Below, in pieces: positions 1 to 9,749 of a DNA stretch of 64,000 nt. Every line of letters begins with the position of its first letter. Position 1 is the stretch's first letter. Under the pieces are notes generated by a model. That model had not been told where the DNA came from. It was given only the letters and a program-made list of their open reading frames with translations, and did not search any database. The stretch covers positions 124,001 through 188,000 of the forward strand of contig NZ_JAKJSC010000004.1 of NCBI RefSeq assembly GCF_029029525.1, in the 5' to 3' direction. The position numbers and the translations under genes were made by a program. The stretch comes from Labilibaculum sp. DW002. Lineage in GTDB: Bacteria > Bacteroidota > Bacteroidia > Bacteroidales > Marinifilaceae.

Positions 1-1452
1 CATTGTTTGTGATTTAAAATAGGTAATTGCATCAAGAGGGTTACCATTAAAAATTAGATAACCACCTGTGTCAAGTATTAATAATCTATCGAACATTTTA
101 AATATATCCGACGATGGTTGATGAATGACTACAAATATAAGTTTTCCTTTAAGCGCAAGGTTTTTAAGTAAATCCATGATCTTAGCAGAATCTCTAGAAG
201 ATAGACCAGAGGTAGGTTCATCTAAGAAAAGTACAGATGGTTCACGAATTAATTCTAAAGCTATGTTTAAGCGCTTTCTTTGACCACCACTAATTTTTTT
301 ATCTAAAGGATTACCAACCTTAAGGTTTCGCGCATCATACAAACCTAAATCCTTAAGAAGGTTTAATACGATTCTAATTAATTGAAAGCTACTGTATTTG
401 TCAAAGCAAAGTTTGGCGTTGAAATAAAGGTTTTCAAAAACGGTAAGTGATTCAATTAAAAGATCATCCTGTGACACATGACCAACAACACCATCAAGTT
501 TAGATTTATCGGTAACAATATTATATCCGTTAATTTCTACACTTCCTTCACTTGGATCTGCTGAACCATTTAAAACATTAAGCAGAGTTGTTTTTCCAGC
601 ACCACTCGACCCAATAATTCCAACCATTTTTCCTGATTCTTCCTTGAAAGAAAGATCATGGACACCGATATTGTCCTCCTTAAATCGATATTCAATATTT
701 TTGGTTTCAAAAACGACTCTTTTCTGCTTTTCGTCCCTATGAAAGGTGGTTGCAATATCACTAAAATAGATAGGTGCAATTTTAGGGTTTCTAATAGATG
801 ACCCTTGTGTAAGGAGATGGACTCTTTCTGGACTAAGAGTTTGTCCGTTCATGAATAGCTCTTCAATTCCTTTGAATCGCATTACAAACATATCTACTCT
901 TTTCAGACGTAGAATTTTAATTTCTCCTATTAAGCCATCTGAACAATAATGTTCACCTATTTCATGATTATCTAATTTGTTGCTAACGGTTAAAAGTCGT
1001 TCTGATCTGATAATTTCATCAAAATCATTGAGAACAAAATCTTTTAAGCGTTCATATCCTCCTTCAGGTAAGTTGAAAGTATCTGCTACAGTTTCTACGA
1101 AAGCAAATTCTTGTTGGCTAATTTCTTCTTCTGACTTTAGGAATTCGAGGAGCTGGATTAAAACAATAACCTTTTGACGGATAATTAACTCTTCGTTAAT
1201 CTCCGTGCAAATTCGTAATACCCGGACAGAACTGGCAGAAGTATATTTTTTTATTTTAGCTTTTCTGTTGGTTCTTTTTTGATTTTCTTCGTAATGCTGA
1301 TCGTAGAGTCGAATGTATTCTTCAGCTGTTTCATTATCAAGCTGTTGCTTTAGGTATTTAGATACCATTCTTCGTCTCTCAATTGCTGAACTTTTTGGGT
1401 GAGCAATGATTGCAAAAAGTTGCATTAAAGCTTTAAGAATTCTTTCACTCAT
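1..1452 (-). CDS. ABC transporter ATP-binding/permease protein (ABCG-like), 3' part missing
   Basis: The gene starts with ATG at 1452 and runs off the left edge, so only the N-terminal 484 residues are visible. The first ~130 residues are helical and resemble a TerB-like region. A stretch around residues 180-240 has an FHA-like look. The ABC ATPase domain follows, with Walker A GSSGAGKT at about residue 281, a signature SGGQRKR and a Walker B ending LFLDEP. The domain order matches the complete gene at 41557-44625, which goes on into ABC-2 type membrane segments, so the missing part is probably the permease. It is the last visible gene of a minus-strand run with two exported or anchored proteins (1493-2860), which may be its partners. 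The substrate is unknown. Confidence 0.9.
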   Translation of the reverse strand, partial: MSERILKALMQLFAIIAHPKSSAIERRRMVSKYLKQQLDNETAEEYIRLYDQHYEENQKRTNRKAKIKKYTSASSVRVLRICTEINEELIIRQKVIVLIQLLEFLKSEEEISQQEFAFVETVADTFNLPEGGYERLKDFVLNDFDEIIRSERLLTVSNKLDNHEIGEHYCSDGLIGEIKILRLKRVDMFVMRFKGIEELFMNGQTLSPERVHLLTQGSSIRNPKIAPIYFSDIATTFHRDEKQKRVVFETKNIEYRFKEDNIGVHDLSFKEESGKMVGIIGSSGAGKTTLLNVLNGSADPSEGSVEINGYNIVTDKSKLDGVVGHVSQDDLLIESLTVFENLYFNAKLCFDKYSSFQLIRIVLNLLKDLGLYDARNLKVGNPLDKKISGGQRKRLNIALELIREPSVLFLDEPTSGLSSRDSAKIMDLLKNLALKGKLIFVVIHQPSSDIFKMFDRLLILDTGGYLIFNGNPLDAITYFKSQTM

Positions 1453-1492
1453 AAAATGTGAGACTTAGTGGTAGGTGTGTGCTTTATTGTAT

Positions 1493-1912
1493 TTATTGTC
1501 TGAAGCCTATTAGAAGAAGAATAAAGCCTGAGCTTACTTCTTTTTGATTTAATTTGGCTTCAATTGTACAGTTTATCGAATGGTCAAATTGAAAATCCCA
1601 ATATGGTGAGTTTTGATGATCTTTATTTGAGAACAACAAGTGATTTTCTTCATCGTAGATTGAGAAAATTACATTTTTCTCTTCTTTTCCAGTGGCTCCT
1701 ACAATACGATAATAATTGTTAGCATAGAAAGTGGTATGAAATTCAGCTACCTCGGCACCAGAAAGTAAAGCTTTGTATTGCTGTCCATCTGAAATGAAAT
1801 TAGGTTCTAGATATTTTGTACAATTTTTTAGTGTTACATCCGATTGAGCACTAGCGGTAAAGCTTAAGCCAGAAATGAATAGGAACAAGAATATAATATA
1901 GTAACGCTTCAT
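1493..1912 (-). CDS. Small secreted protein of unknown function
   Basis: A 139-residue protein with a clear signal peptide (MKRYYIIFLFLF, likely cleavage after SASAQ-type residues near position 22). The mature part is ~115 residues, beta-rich, with two cysteines (in KNCTK and INCTI) that could form a disulfide. No family is recognised. It lies 40 bp upstream of the truncated ABC transporter gene and 18 bp downstream of the anchored protein at 1931-2860, so the three are probably co-transcribed. A role in the periplasm linked to the transporter is inference from position. Confidence 0.75.
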   Translation of the reverse strand: MKRYYIIFLFLFISGLSFTASAQSDVTLKNCTKYLEPNFISDGQQYKALLSGAEVAEFHTTFYANNYYRIVGATGKEEKNVIFSIYDEENHLLFSNKDHQNSPYWDFQFDHSINCTIEAKLNQKEVSSGFILLLIGFRQ

Positions 1913-1930
1913 GTTTCGTAGTTTTTGTGA

Positions 1931-2860
1931 TTATTTGATAATGTGTTGACGAATTATACTGACCTTTTCAGTAATGGCATCAAGCTGTTTCTTATTCATT
2001 ACCAACTCTGATTTACTTTTTACAACCGTTAATTTTTGTTTCGAATTTGTTACCGGTGGTATGTAGGTATATTTACTTTCTATTTCATCAAATGTATAAG
2101 CCAAATCGATTAAGCGATCTACCAAAAAGTAAAAATCTTTAGATTCGTTAGAGTAGGGAACCAAAAGTTTAATAAGATTTTCCAAAGGTCTTTTTTGTTC
2201 CGAAATTCTAGCCATTAAATCATTGCTAGTATTGGCCTGTATTTGTTGTGTAAGAATGTAAATAGATTCAACCCATCCACCAGCAAGAATTAGTGCGCCA
2301 GTATTTTCTCGATCATTTGATTTTAAATAATTATCAATTTTTCGATAAGTATTACTTACGATTAACAAGAGCGAATCTCTATTTTCTATATTGGCTTCAA
2401 TGCGCTGAATTGTAGGTTTATCCATTGCATTATACAGTCCGATGTCTTGCGAGATTATTTTTAAAACCGCAAAATAACTTGCCGCATCTTGTGTTTGACC
2501 ATAGATATTGATATAACCTAAATCAGCACCGTAAATACCAAAATTAACAGCTTTGCTAAAATTGTCAACGTAATCACTGGCCTTTCTTGTTGTATGCAAT
2601 ATATCTTTATTATACGGAATTCCTGATTGCTCTAGGAGCAATGAAATTTGATATGGTGATGGAAGGCTAAAAAGAATATTATTGTATTTAAAAATATTCG
2701 CAGCTCCTTCTACATCTTCCATAATGGAAGCTTCTGTTGCTTCTCCTGTTTGATTCAGTTCAGTCTTATCCTCTTGTCTTAAAATAAAAAATGTGACAAT
2801 AGCAGCTACTGAAATCAATAATAGAATTTTAATACTGTTTGGTATTTTTTTCTTCGGCAT
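1931..2860 (-). CDS. Membrane-anchored protein of unknown function
   Basis: I place the start at the ATG at 2860 (MPKKKIPNSIKI) because it immediately precedes a single hydrophobic segment (about residues 10-28). An in-frame ATG 54 bp further upstream would add a non-typical extension. The remaining ~280 residues are soluble and mainly helical, so this looks like an N-terminally anchored periplasmic protein. No known domain is recognised. It is the first gene of the minus-strand run with the small secreted protein and the ABC transporter and is transcribed divergently from the S9 peptidase. Confidence 0.75.
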   Translation of the reverse strand: MPKKKIPNSIKILLLISVAAIVTFFILRQEDKTELNQTGEATEASIMEDVEGAANIFKYNNILFSLPSPYQISLLLEQSGIPYNKDILHTTRKASDYVDNFSKAVNFGIYGADLGYINIYGQTQDAASYFAVLKIISQDIGLYNAMDKPTIQRIEANIENRDSLLLIVSNTYRKIDNYLKSNDRENTGALILAGGWVESIYILTQQIQANTSNDLMARISEQKRPLENLIKLLVPYSNESKDFYFLVDRLIDLAYTFDEIESKYTYIPPVTNSKQKLTVVKSKSELVMNKKQLDAITEKVSIIRQHIIK

Positions 2861-3103
2861 CTTGTATAACTTAAAATTTATTAAGCAATTTAGAAAGAAT
2901 ATGCTAATTCTCAAAGATTAGCTGAAGTCTACTTAGAGACTATTCGTAATAATTACTTATGAATTTGTTAATCGTTTTATGTTTGGATTGAATTCTAAAT
3001 AGATTGGTGTTTGATTTGTCCAATTTCTTCAATCATTATTACTGTATTAATGGTAAAAAGGATACATTTGGGGACCGATTTTTTTAAAAGAAATTTAACA
3101 ACA

Positions 3104-5269
3104 ATGAATAACACTATGAAAAGAGTATTCCTTTTAACCTATTTATTAATCATTTGTGCCTTTTTTGCTGATGCTGATACTCGATCAAAAAAATTGAGTA
3201 TGGAAGATGCTATTTTGGGAAAATGGGGGAAATTTTACCCGGAAAACGTTTCCCAACTTGCTTGGAAAGGTGAAAGTAACCTTATTTCTTATACCAAGGG
3301 AGAGGAAATTTTAGCTGCTAAGCCAGGAGAAGAAGTAAAGGTTATTTTTACTTTATCTGGTCTAAATGACATTTTAAGAAAAGAAAAACTTGATGAGCTT
3401 AAAAGATTACCGCGTTATTCTTGGGAGAATACCAATGTAATTCAATTTAAAGTTAGAAGCAGGTTACTTCATATTGATATCGCGAGTAAAAAGGTAATCT
3501 TGAATTTGAACATTAATTCAATTGGAACAAATCAAGAATTTTGTACGGCGAATTCAACAATGGCCTATACTATTGATAATAATTTATTTATAGCAAATAA
3601 TGAGAATGGAGAAGTAGCTGTTACGAGTGATTCTGATAAAAATATTGTTAGTGGTCAGTCTGTAAGCCGAAGTGAATATGGAATTGATGGTGGTATTTTT
3701 TGGTCTCCCGAAGGTAAGTCTTTGGCATTTTATCGTAAAGACGAAAGTAAGGTAACCTCATATCCATTGGTTGATATTAATACCCGGGTAGGAGATTTGA
3801 GAGAAGAAAAGTATCCCATGGCTGGTATGGATAGTGAAGTTGTAAGTTTGGGTATTTACAATTTGGCAAATAAATTAACGGTTTGGGTTCAGGCAGATGA
3901 TTTTAGATCTGACCAATATTTAACTAATGTTTCTTGGGGAGCAATGGGAGAGTATCTTTATATTCAAGTTTTGAATAGAGCCTCTAATCATATGAGGTTG
4001 AATAAATATGATGCCAAGACAGGCGAATTTGTGAAAACTTTGCTGGAAGAGAAAGACGAGCGTTGGGTTGAACCTCAGCATAAATTGATTTTTCTAAATA
4101 CAAAACCAAATCAATTTATTTATCAATCGAATACTGCAGGCTATAATCATATGTTCCTGTATAATACTGATGGCAAGTTAATCAAGAAATTAACTTCTGG
4201 AGATTGGATGGTTACGAAAGTTCTTGGTTTTGATAAGACTGAAAAAAACTTGTTTTATGAATCTACAGAAGTTAGTCCTACTGATCGTCATGTATATAGG
4301 TTAAATGTTAAATCAGGTAAGCGTGTTCGTTTAACTATGGCGGAAGGACATCACTCAGTGAAGTTTAGTGCCGATGGGAAATACCTTATTGACAATTACA
4401 GTAGTTTAAATGTACCTCGTGTAGTTGCTATTGCCGATACCAAAGGAAAAGTAATTGAAGAATTGGTAAACGCTGAAAACAAGCTTCAGGATTATAATCT
4501 AGGTGAAATTTCGTTGGGAACAATTAAGTCTGCTGATGATAAAACAGATTTACATTACCGATTGATTAAGCCGGCAAATTTCGATTCAACTAAAAAATAT
4601 CCGGTTGTAATATATGTGTATGGAGGACCGCATGCACAATTAGTCACTAATAAGTGGTTAGGTGGAGCACGTCTTTGGGAAGAATACATGGCTCAGCGTG
4701 GTTACGTAGTTTTCACTCTTGATAATAGAGGTTCTGCAAATCGTGGAAAAGAGTTTGAAGCAATTATTCACCGTCAGTGTGGGCAACCTGAAATGGCAGA
4801 TCAAATGAAGGGCGTTGATTTCTTGAAATCGCAACCATATGTTGATGCTGATCGTATTGGTGTTCACGGATGGAGTTATGGTGGATTTATGACAATCTCA
4901 TTAATAACAAATTACCCTGACGTATTTAAAGTTGCTGTTGCGGGTGGTCCGGTAATCGATTGGAAATGGTATGAAATTATGTACGGTGAGCGTTATATGG
5001 ATACACCACAAGAGAACCCGGAAGGATATGCTAAAACATCTCTAATTAGTAAAGCAAAGGATTTAAAAGGGAAACTTTTAATCTGCCAGGGAGCTATTGA
5101 CAAAACCGTTTTGTGGCAGCACAGCTTAAGCTTTATTAGAGAGTGTATAAAAAATAATGTTCAGGTTGATTATTTCCCATATCCACGTGCTGAGCATAAT
5201 GTTAGAGGAATGGATAGAATCCATTTGAAGCAAAAAGTAAGCAACTATTTCGATGATTATTTGAAATAG
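3104..5269 (+). CDS. S9 family peptidase (dipeptidyl-peptidase IV-like)
   Basis: An exported serine peptidase that would remove dipeptides (often X-Pro) from peptides in the periplasm. The start at 3104 (MNNTMKRVFLLTY) gives a normal signal peptide; a second ATG at 3116 is equally possible, while the longer reading frame from 3011 is not. Residues ~50-470 look like the DPPIV beta-propeller (N-terminal domain). The C-terminal ~250 residues are the alpha/beta hydrolase with nucleophile motif GWSYGG (Ser about 591), an Asp in GAIDKTV and a His in RAEHNV. Length (~720 aa) is normal for the family. The gene is followed by a strong terminator and stands alone. Confidence 0.92.
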   Translation: MNNTMKRVFLLTYLLIICAFFADADTRSKKLSMEDAILGKWGKFYPENVSQLAWKGESNLISYTKGEEILAAKPGEEVKVIFTLSGLNDILRKEKLDELKRLPRYSWENTNVIQFKVRSRLLHIDIASKKVILNLNINSIGTNQEFCTANSTMAYTIDNNLFIANNENGEVAVTSDSDKNIVSGQSVSRSEYGIDGGIFWSPEGKSLAFYRKDESKVTSYPLVDINTRVGDLREEKYPMAGMDSEVVSLGIYNLANKLTVWVQADDFRSDQYLTNVSWGAMGEYLYIQVLNRASNHMRLNKYDAKTGEFVKTLLEEKDERWVEPQHKLIFLNTKPNQFIYQSNTAGYNHMFLYNTDGKLIKKLTSGDWMVTKVLGFDKTEKNLFYESTEVSPTDRHVYRLNVKSGKRVRLTMAEGHHSVKFSADGKYLIDNYSSLNVPRVVAIADTKGKVIEELVNAENKLQDYNLGEISLGTIKSADDKTDLHYRLIKPANFDSTKKYPVVIYVYGGPHAQLVTNKWLGGARLWEEYMAQRGYVVFTLDNRGSANRGKEFEAIIHRQCGQPEMADQMKGVDFLKSQPYVDADRIGVHGWSYGGFMTISLITNYPDVFKVAVAGGPVIDWKWYEIMYGERYMDTPQENPEGYAKTSLISKAKDLKGKLLICQGAIDKTVLWQHSLSFIRECIKNNVQVDYFPYPRAEHNVRGMDRIHLKQKVSNYFDDYLK

Positions 5270-5283
5270 AAGAATTAATTTTC

Positions 5284-5314
5284 GCCGGTTTCATATTTGG
5301 AACCGGCTTTTTTA
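5284..5314 (+). terminator. Rho-independent terminator of the S9 peptidase gene
   Basis: A perfect 7-bp stem GCCGGTT/AACCGGC with a 10-nt loop is followed by a run of seven T. It sits 14 bp after the peptidase stop codon. Its position makes a TTG start for the following MATE gene inside this hairpin (5297) unlikely. Confidence 0.9.
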
Positions 5315-5332
5315 TCTTATTGCAGTAGTATC

Positions 5333-6664
5333 GTGAAAATACAAACCTCTTATTCAAATATTTGGACAATTGCTTACCCAATTATTTTAGGTAGTGTCGC
5401 TCAAAATATTATTTCAGTTACTGATACTGCATTTCTAGGACACTTAAGCGAAACGGCTTTGGGTGCAGCTGCTATTGCAACAATATTCTATTTTGCAATT
5501 GTCATGTTTGTATGGGGGTTTGGCTTAGGGGCACAAATCGTAATGGCTCGACGATATGGTGAAGGGAATTACAAGTTAGTAGGAAAAACCTTCGATCATG
5601 CCTTGTATTTTTTGGTAGTTTTGGCAGTCTTGCTTTTCGGATTTATGGAAATTCAATCGCCTTCACTGTTGAAATGGATGGTGAGATCAGATGGTATTTA
5701 TCAGGCAAGTAACGATTATATTTCAGTTCGGGCCTGGGGTGTAATGTTTGCCTGCGTTAACTTACTTTTCAGAGCTTTTTATATTGGAATTGCTAAAACC
5801 AAAGTTATTTCCTGGAGTACAGCTTTTATGGCTATTGTCAATGTGTTTTTAGATTATGCATTGATATTTGGGAAGTTTGGTTTGCCAGAAATGGGAATTA
5901 AAGGTGCAGCTTTAGCTTCGGTTATTGCTGAGGCTTGCGTTTTGGTGTTTTTTATTATTTATACCCTACGAAAAACGCCTGTCGAAAAATATAATCTATT
6001 TCATTTTCCTAAAGTTGATAAAGAATTATACAAACGATTATTGAACGTATCATTCCCAATCATGATTCAAAACTTTCTAGCCCTATCGTGTTGGTTTGTT
6101 TTTTTCATTATGGTTGAACGAATGGGGGAGCACGAATTGGCAATTTCAAATATCATTCGAAGTATTTATGTCCTTCTTATGGTACCTGTGTGGGCCTTTG
6201 GTTCTGCGGCAAATACTTTGGTTAGCCAAGTGATAGGAGAGGGAAATTATCAAGAAGTATTGCCTGTAATATTTAAGACTGTAAAGCTTTCTTTTTTATG
6301 TGTTTTGGCTTTGGTTGGAGTTAGTCTAATTAGTCCAGAATTGGTAATTTCTATTTACACAGATGAAATTGGTTTAATTAGGGAGACTAAACCCGTTTTG
6401 TATGTGATATTTGGTGCAGCACTTCTTTTTCCTGTTGGAATAACCTTGTTTCAAGGCGTTTCTGGAACGGGAAATACCTTTCATGCGATGTTAATAGAAA
6501 TTATTGTGCTGGCCTTTTATTTGGGAGGTGTTTATACTTTAATCGAAGTATTTAAGTTGTCCATTTCAGGGGTTTGGATTTCAGAATATTTTTATGCTGG
6601 CTTTTTGGCATTAGGATCCTGGCTCTATTTACGATTTGCCAATTGGAAAGACAGTAAGATTTAG
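5333..6664 (+). CDS. MATE family multidrug/cation antiporter
   Basis: A 12-helix transporter of the MATE family that would expel drugs or metabolites in exchange for Na+ or H+. The N-terminal half carries the typical stretch with VAQNIISVTDTAFLG and the internal repeat begins near PIMIQNFLAL. I chose the GTG at 5333 (MKIQTSYSNIW) because the upstream TTG at 5297 falls inside a terminator hairpin; the GTG gives 443 residues, normal for the family. It converges with the outer membrane protein gene, only 11 bp separating the two stop codons. The substrate cannot be read from sequence. Confidence 0.88.
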   Translation: MKIQTSYSNIWTIAYPIILGSVAQNIISVTDTAFLGHLSETALGAAAIATIFYFAIVMFVWGFGLGAQIVMARRYGEGNYKLVGKTFDHALYFLVVLAVLLFGFMEIQSPSLLKWMVRSDGIYQASNDYISVRAWGVMFACVNLLFRAFYIGIAKTKVISWSTAFMAIVNVFLDYALIFGKFGLPEMGIKGAALASVIAEACVLVFFIIYTLRKTPVEKYNLFHFPKVDKELYKRLLNVSFPIMIQNFLALSCWFVFFIMVERMGEHELAISNIIRSIYVLLMVPVWAFGSAANTLVSQVIGEGNYQEVLPVIFKTVKLSFLCVLALVGVSLISPELVISIYTDEIGLIRETKPVLYVIFGAALLFPVGITLFQGVSGTGNTFHAMLIEIIVLAFYLGGVYTLIEVFKLSISGVWISEYFYAGFLALGSWLYLRFANWKDSKI

Positions 6665-6675
6665 TTTGTAAGCAA

Positions 6676-8649
6676 CTACTCAAATTTAACCGTTTCGGGT
6701 TGGGTAACTCTAAAGTTATTAAACTTGGGTCTTTCTTCTCCCGAAATTCGGTACTCAAAATGATCAATTTCCTTAGGTGCTCTAGGATAAAATGCCAGTC
6801 GAAGCTGAATTGTTTTAAACACTAGATTTTCATTTCGTAGTCGAATACCAAAGCCAACACCATAATAAAAATCTTCTTTAAAGATGTTCTTATTATTAGC
6901 GCCAATAAAACCAAGATCGGCAAAAGTGTAGAACGCAAATCTAAATCCTCCTAAAGTATATGGCGTAAAAGCAACACTCTCAAAACTACCTACTAATTTT
7001 TGAGTTCCACTCACCGATTCTTTCTTAAATCCTCTAATGCCTTTTTCCGTAATTAAGCTTATGAATTCTTCGGGGAATCGTCGAATTCCTAGCGTGTATT
7101 GCATGTCGCCAAAGTGACGAAATCGAAGAGGTCCAATTTGATGTATTCTGCTGAAAAACTTCGATTGTGCTGTTAATACTCCTTGCTCAAATCGCTTAGA
7201 ATTAAAATATCCTCCTAAAGCAACTCTATTGAATAAATAGCTTCTGCTATTTTTAAGATAAATGGCTTTTTGGAAATCAAATCCAAGGTAATTGCGATGA
7301 GAGTACTCTCGGTCTTCATATCCAAATGTGACCTGACTTAAAAAACCATATGGAATATCTTCTGTACGGCCAAAATTATAAATCAAATTACTTTTGTAAT
7401 ATTGAATTTGACTTAAGCTAATACTAGCTAAATAGAGGATGTTATTGTGAAAAAACTGATTTAGTGTTGGTCCAACTTCGGGGCGTTCAAAAAATTTTTT
7501 ACTTGATATTCTTCCAGCAATATATAGTTTTCTTCTGGCAAATTGTCTTCTCGATTTTACTTTGTAGGAGCGTCCAAACCACATATTTCCATAATTAAAA
7601 TCGAGTGGTATTTCGTTTAAAATGGGATCATCGTTTTGAATTTCTTCCGATCTCATGGTTTGGGCAATGGTAAAACCGCCTGCATATTTGGTGTTATAAG
7701 TTGCAAAAGGTCGATCCAAATCCATCTGAAGAACAGCTTTTTCGTAAGTATTTTGATAGGTGAACAAGGCATCGATATAACTTCTTCGGATATTTTTGAT
7801 CTTATATTTTCCGGTGTAGCCATATTGCTGATTTTTATCTGCATCGAATTCTAGGGCATTGCTAAATTCGTGACCTAATCCGTAAAGATTTCTGCTGTAT
7901 ATTTCAACTTCGGTAGAAGTTAGTGAGCCAACATCTAAGTTTGCTCCCCAGGAAAATTGATCTTTTACCCACAACTGCAGGTCGACTAATGTTTGAGATC
8001 CTAAAACTGGAATAACTCTAAAGTAAGCATCTTTAATGTAGGAGAGCTGTCGAATTAAACGTTCATTATCAGCAATGTTGTAGGGGTCAAGGTCATCGCC
8101 TTCTTTTAATCGCAAAAGTTTCTTTAAATGCTTTCTTCTACTGGTATGATGCAATTTGTTACCCGTATTTTCAATCCACGATGTTGCTACCTTGGTTGTA
8201 TCGTAAAGGGTAGAGCCAAAGGGTTCTAAAACTCGGACACTTATTTTTCGTATTTTTTTTCCTTGGTATTGTACAAAGGCAGTTTCGCTTCGTTCTGTTT
8301 TTAAGGTATCGGTAGGTTTTAACTTGTCAGGAGCTACGAAAAATAAGCGATACAGCTCTTTTGTAAACTTACGCTTATCTGCATTGCGCTTTAACGCATG
8401 ATAAAATTTATTGCCATTGCCAGATTCATTTCCACGATATTTTTCCTTAACTGTATCTAAAAGAAAAACAAAAGTATCTCGGGAGATGATATAAGTGCTA
8501 TCGGTTAAATTGTGTTGTTTGTTTTTGGAAACAAGGGTATCTTTTCGAGAAGACCTTTGTCCATAAGTCAGGGAAAGGTTTCCAATCGAAAATATCAAAA
8601 TCAGACAATATGTAACTATTTTACTGATGTGGCGAAAGTTTAATTTCAA
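6676..8649 (-). CDS. BamA/TamA-like outer membrane protein (POTRA plus surface-antigen barrel)
   Basis: A 657-residue exported protein with a signal peptide (MKLNFRHISKIV, hydrophobic core to about residue 30). A POTRA-like segment covers about residues 125-230 (KIRKISVRVLEPFG, then LRLKEGDDLDPYNIADNERL). The C-terminal ~400 residues alternate aromatic beta-strands as in an Omp85 barrel, with GGFRFAFYTFADLGF and GVGFGIRLRNENLVF near the end. It has fewer POTRA repeats than BamA, so it is more likely an accessory assembly factor or a TamA/patatin-porin relative. No chaperone or lpx neighbour is present to refine the role. Confidence 0.75.
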   Translation of the reverse strand: MKLNFRHISKIVTYCLILIFSIGNLSLTYGQRSSRKDTLVSKNKQHNLTDSTYIISRDTFVFLLDTVKEKYRGNESGNGNKFYHALKRNADKRKFTKELYRLFFVAPDKLKPTDTLKTERSETAFVQYQGKKIRKISVRVLEPFGSTLYDTTKVATSWIENTGNKLHHTSRRKHLKKLLRLKEGDDLDPYNIADNERLIRQLSYIKDAYFRVIPVLGSQTLVDLQLWVKDQFSWGANLDVGSLTSTEVEIYSRNLYGLGHEFSNALEFDADKNQQYGYTGKYKIKNIRRSYIDALFTYQNTYEKAVLQMDLDRPFATYNTKYAGGFTIAQTMRSEEIQNDDPILNEIPLDFNYGNMWFGRSYKVKSRRQFARRKLYIAGRISSKKFFERPEVGPTLNQFFHNNILYLASISLSQIQYYKSNLIYNFGRTEDIPYGFLSQVTFGYEDREYSHRNYLGFDFQKAIYLKNSRSYLFNRVALGGYFNSKRFEQGVLTAQSKFFSRIHQIGPLRFRHFGDMQYTLGIRRFPEEFISLITEKGIRGFKKESVSGTQKLVGSFESVAFTPYTLGGFRFAFYTFADLGFIGANNKNIFKEDFYYGVGFGIRLRNENLVFKTIQLRLAFYPRAPKEIDHFEYRISGEERPKFNNFRVTQPETVKFE

Positions 8650-8744
8650 AAGGCAAATTCTTCTTTAAAGATATACAATTTGCAAGTAGATCATGCTTGG
8701 CAAGAAACAAGAATCGTACCTATATTAACTACAAAATAGTTAAG

Positions 8745-9200
8745 TTATTTTAAATTCGCGACTTGATTAAGCTTTTCGTGAAGTTGCTTTGTATTTTCTT
8801 CTGACCATTTCCATTTCCCTTCTTTACGGATTTCACCGGCTAATATCTTTCCTTTAAATAGTTCAAGTGTTTCAATAGCACTTCCAAAACCAAACCTTTT
8901 TAAGCCCATATTAAAGCCAATTTTAGAATAAGGTATTTTTTCCAAACCCTTACATGCAATTAAATAGAAATAGTACAAATGAATTTCTTTTGCATCATCA
9001 TCGAATTTAATTTCGTAGATAATTCGGTTTCTTTTTAAAAGAAGAAGAAGGATGTACATGAGAAATATGGCGCTCAAGTAAACTACTTTTAATTCTCCAA
9101 AGAATAAAAGGATAAGAAGAAGAAGACCCAATAAGGATAGTTCTTTGATGATTCTTTTGCCAAGAGGATATTCCGCAGGGTCTAGTTGAAATTTTTCCAT
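8745..9200 (-). CDS. Small membrane protein with two helices, unknown function
   Basis: A 151-residue protein. Two hydrophobic segments are visible (about residues 20-38 and 42-60), followed by a basic, PH-like soluble tail (KRNRIIYEIKFDDDAKEIHLYYF). The layout is that of a small bacterial PH-type or DUF membrane protein, but I do not recognise a family. It lies 95 bp upstream of the outer membrane protein gene on the same strand and is divergent from the BlaI/M56 pair. Confidence 0.7.
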   Translation of the reverse strand: MEKFQLDPAEYPLGKRIIKELSLLGLLLLILLFFGELKVVYLSAIFLMYILLLLLKRNRIIYEIKFDDDAKEIHLYYFYLIACKGLEKIPYSKIGFNMGLKRFGFGSAIETLELFKGKILAGEIRKEGKWKWSEENTKQLHEKLNQVANLK

Positions 9201-9293
9201 TGCTTATTTTTTGCATAGTTAGCAAATTAGCTAGCCTAAATCAAGCATAAAGGCAATTTATCAAGTTCTATTTTTAATTAATTTCGTTTATCT

Positions 9294-9350
9294 ACTAAAT
9301 TTTTAGTTGTAAAATTTGGCTACTAAAAATTTAGTACTAAGTTTGTAGTA
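9294..9350. promoter_or_regulatory. Triple BlaI-type operator upstream of the first blaI-M56 pair
   Basis: Three dyads lie in 57 bp: ACTAAATTTTTAGT (9294-9307), ACTAAAAATTTAGT (9322-9335) and TACTAAGTTTGTAGTA (9335-9350), the last ending 25 bp before the blaI start. The arms ACTA/TAGT resemble BlaI/MecI half-sites. Nearly the same elements precede the second pair at 21145-21214, which supports their identity as autoregulatory operators. Confidence 0.8.
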
Positions 9351-9375
9351 GATTAATCTAAAAGTTGAAATTGAT

Positions 9376-9747
9376 ATGAAGGAGTTGACCAAAGCAGAGG
9401 AGCAGGTAATGCAAATTGTGTGGGAATTGGAGAAAACAAATGTTAGAGATGCAATTGCTTGCTTTCCGGATCCAAAACCAGCTTATACTACAGTTGCAAC
9501 TGTAATGAACGCCTTGGATAAAAAAGGATTTGTAAATAAAATCGCACAAGGAAAATCTCATGTGTTTTCTGTTAAAATACCGAAAGAAGATTATTCAGGA
9601 TTTAAAGCAGGAGCATTGGTAACCAATTACTTTAATGGGTCATTTTCAAGAATGGCGTCTTTTTTTGCAAAAGATAATAAGTTAAGCATTCAGGAATTGG
9701 AAGAAATGATTGAGATCGCAAAGAAACAAATAGAAAAGGAGAAATAG
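9376..9747 (+). CDS. BlaI/MecI family transcriptional repressor
   Basis: A 123-residue winged-helix repressor of the BlaI/MecI/CopY family. It begins with the family signature ELTKAEEQVMQIVWEL and has the recognition-helix region KPAYTTVATVMNALDKKGFV, followed by the C-terminal dimerisation helices. It is 2 bp upstream of an M56 metallopeptidase gene, the usual partner that cleaves or inactivates the repressor on a membrane signal. Three dyad operators directly upstream imply autorepression. The effector is unknown and need not be a beta-lactam, since such pairs in Bacteroidota are common without a beta-lactamase. Confidence 0.92.
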   Translation: MKELTKAEEQVMQIVWELEKTNVRDAIACFPDPKPAYTTVATVMNALDKKGFVNKIAQGKSHVFSVKIPKEDYSGFKAGALVTNYFNGSFSRMASFFAKDNKLSIQELEEMIEIAKKQIEKEK

Positions 9748-9749
9748 AT

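Noticed and set aside
5297-5332. TTG start for the MATE gene
   Set aside because: It lies inside the terminator hairpin of the peptidase gene; the GTG at 5333 fits the family N-terminus.
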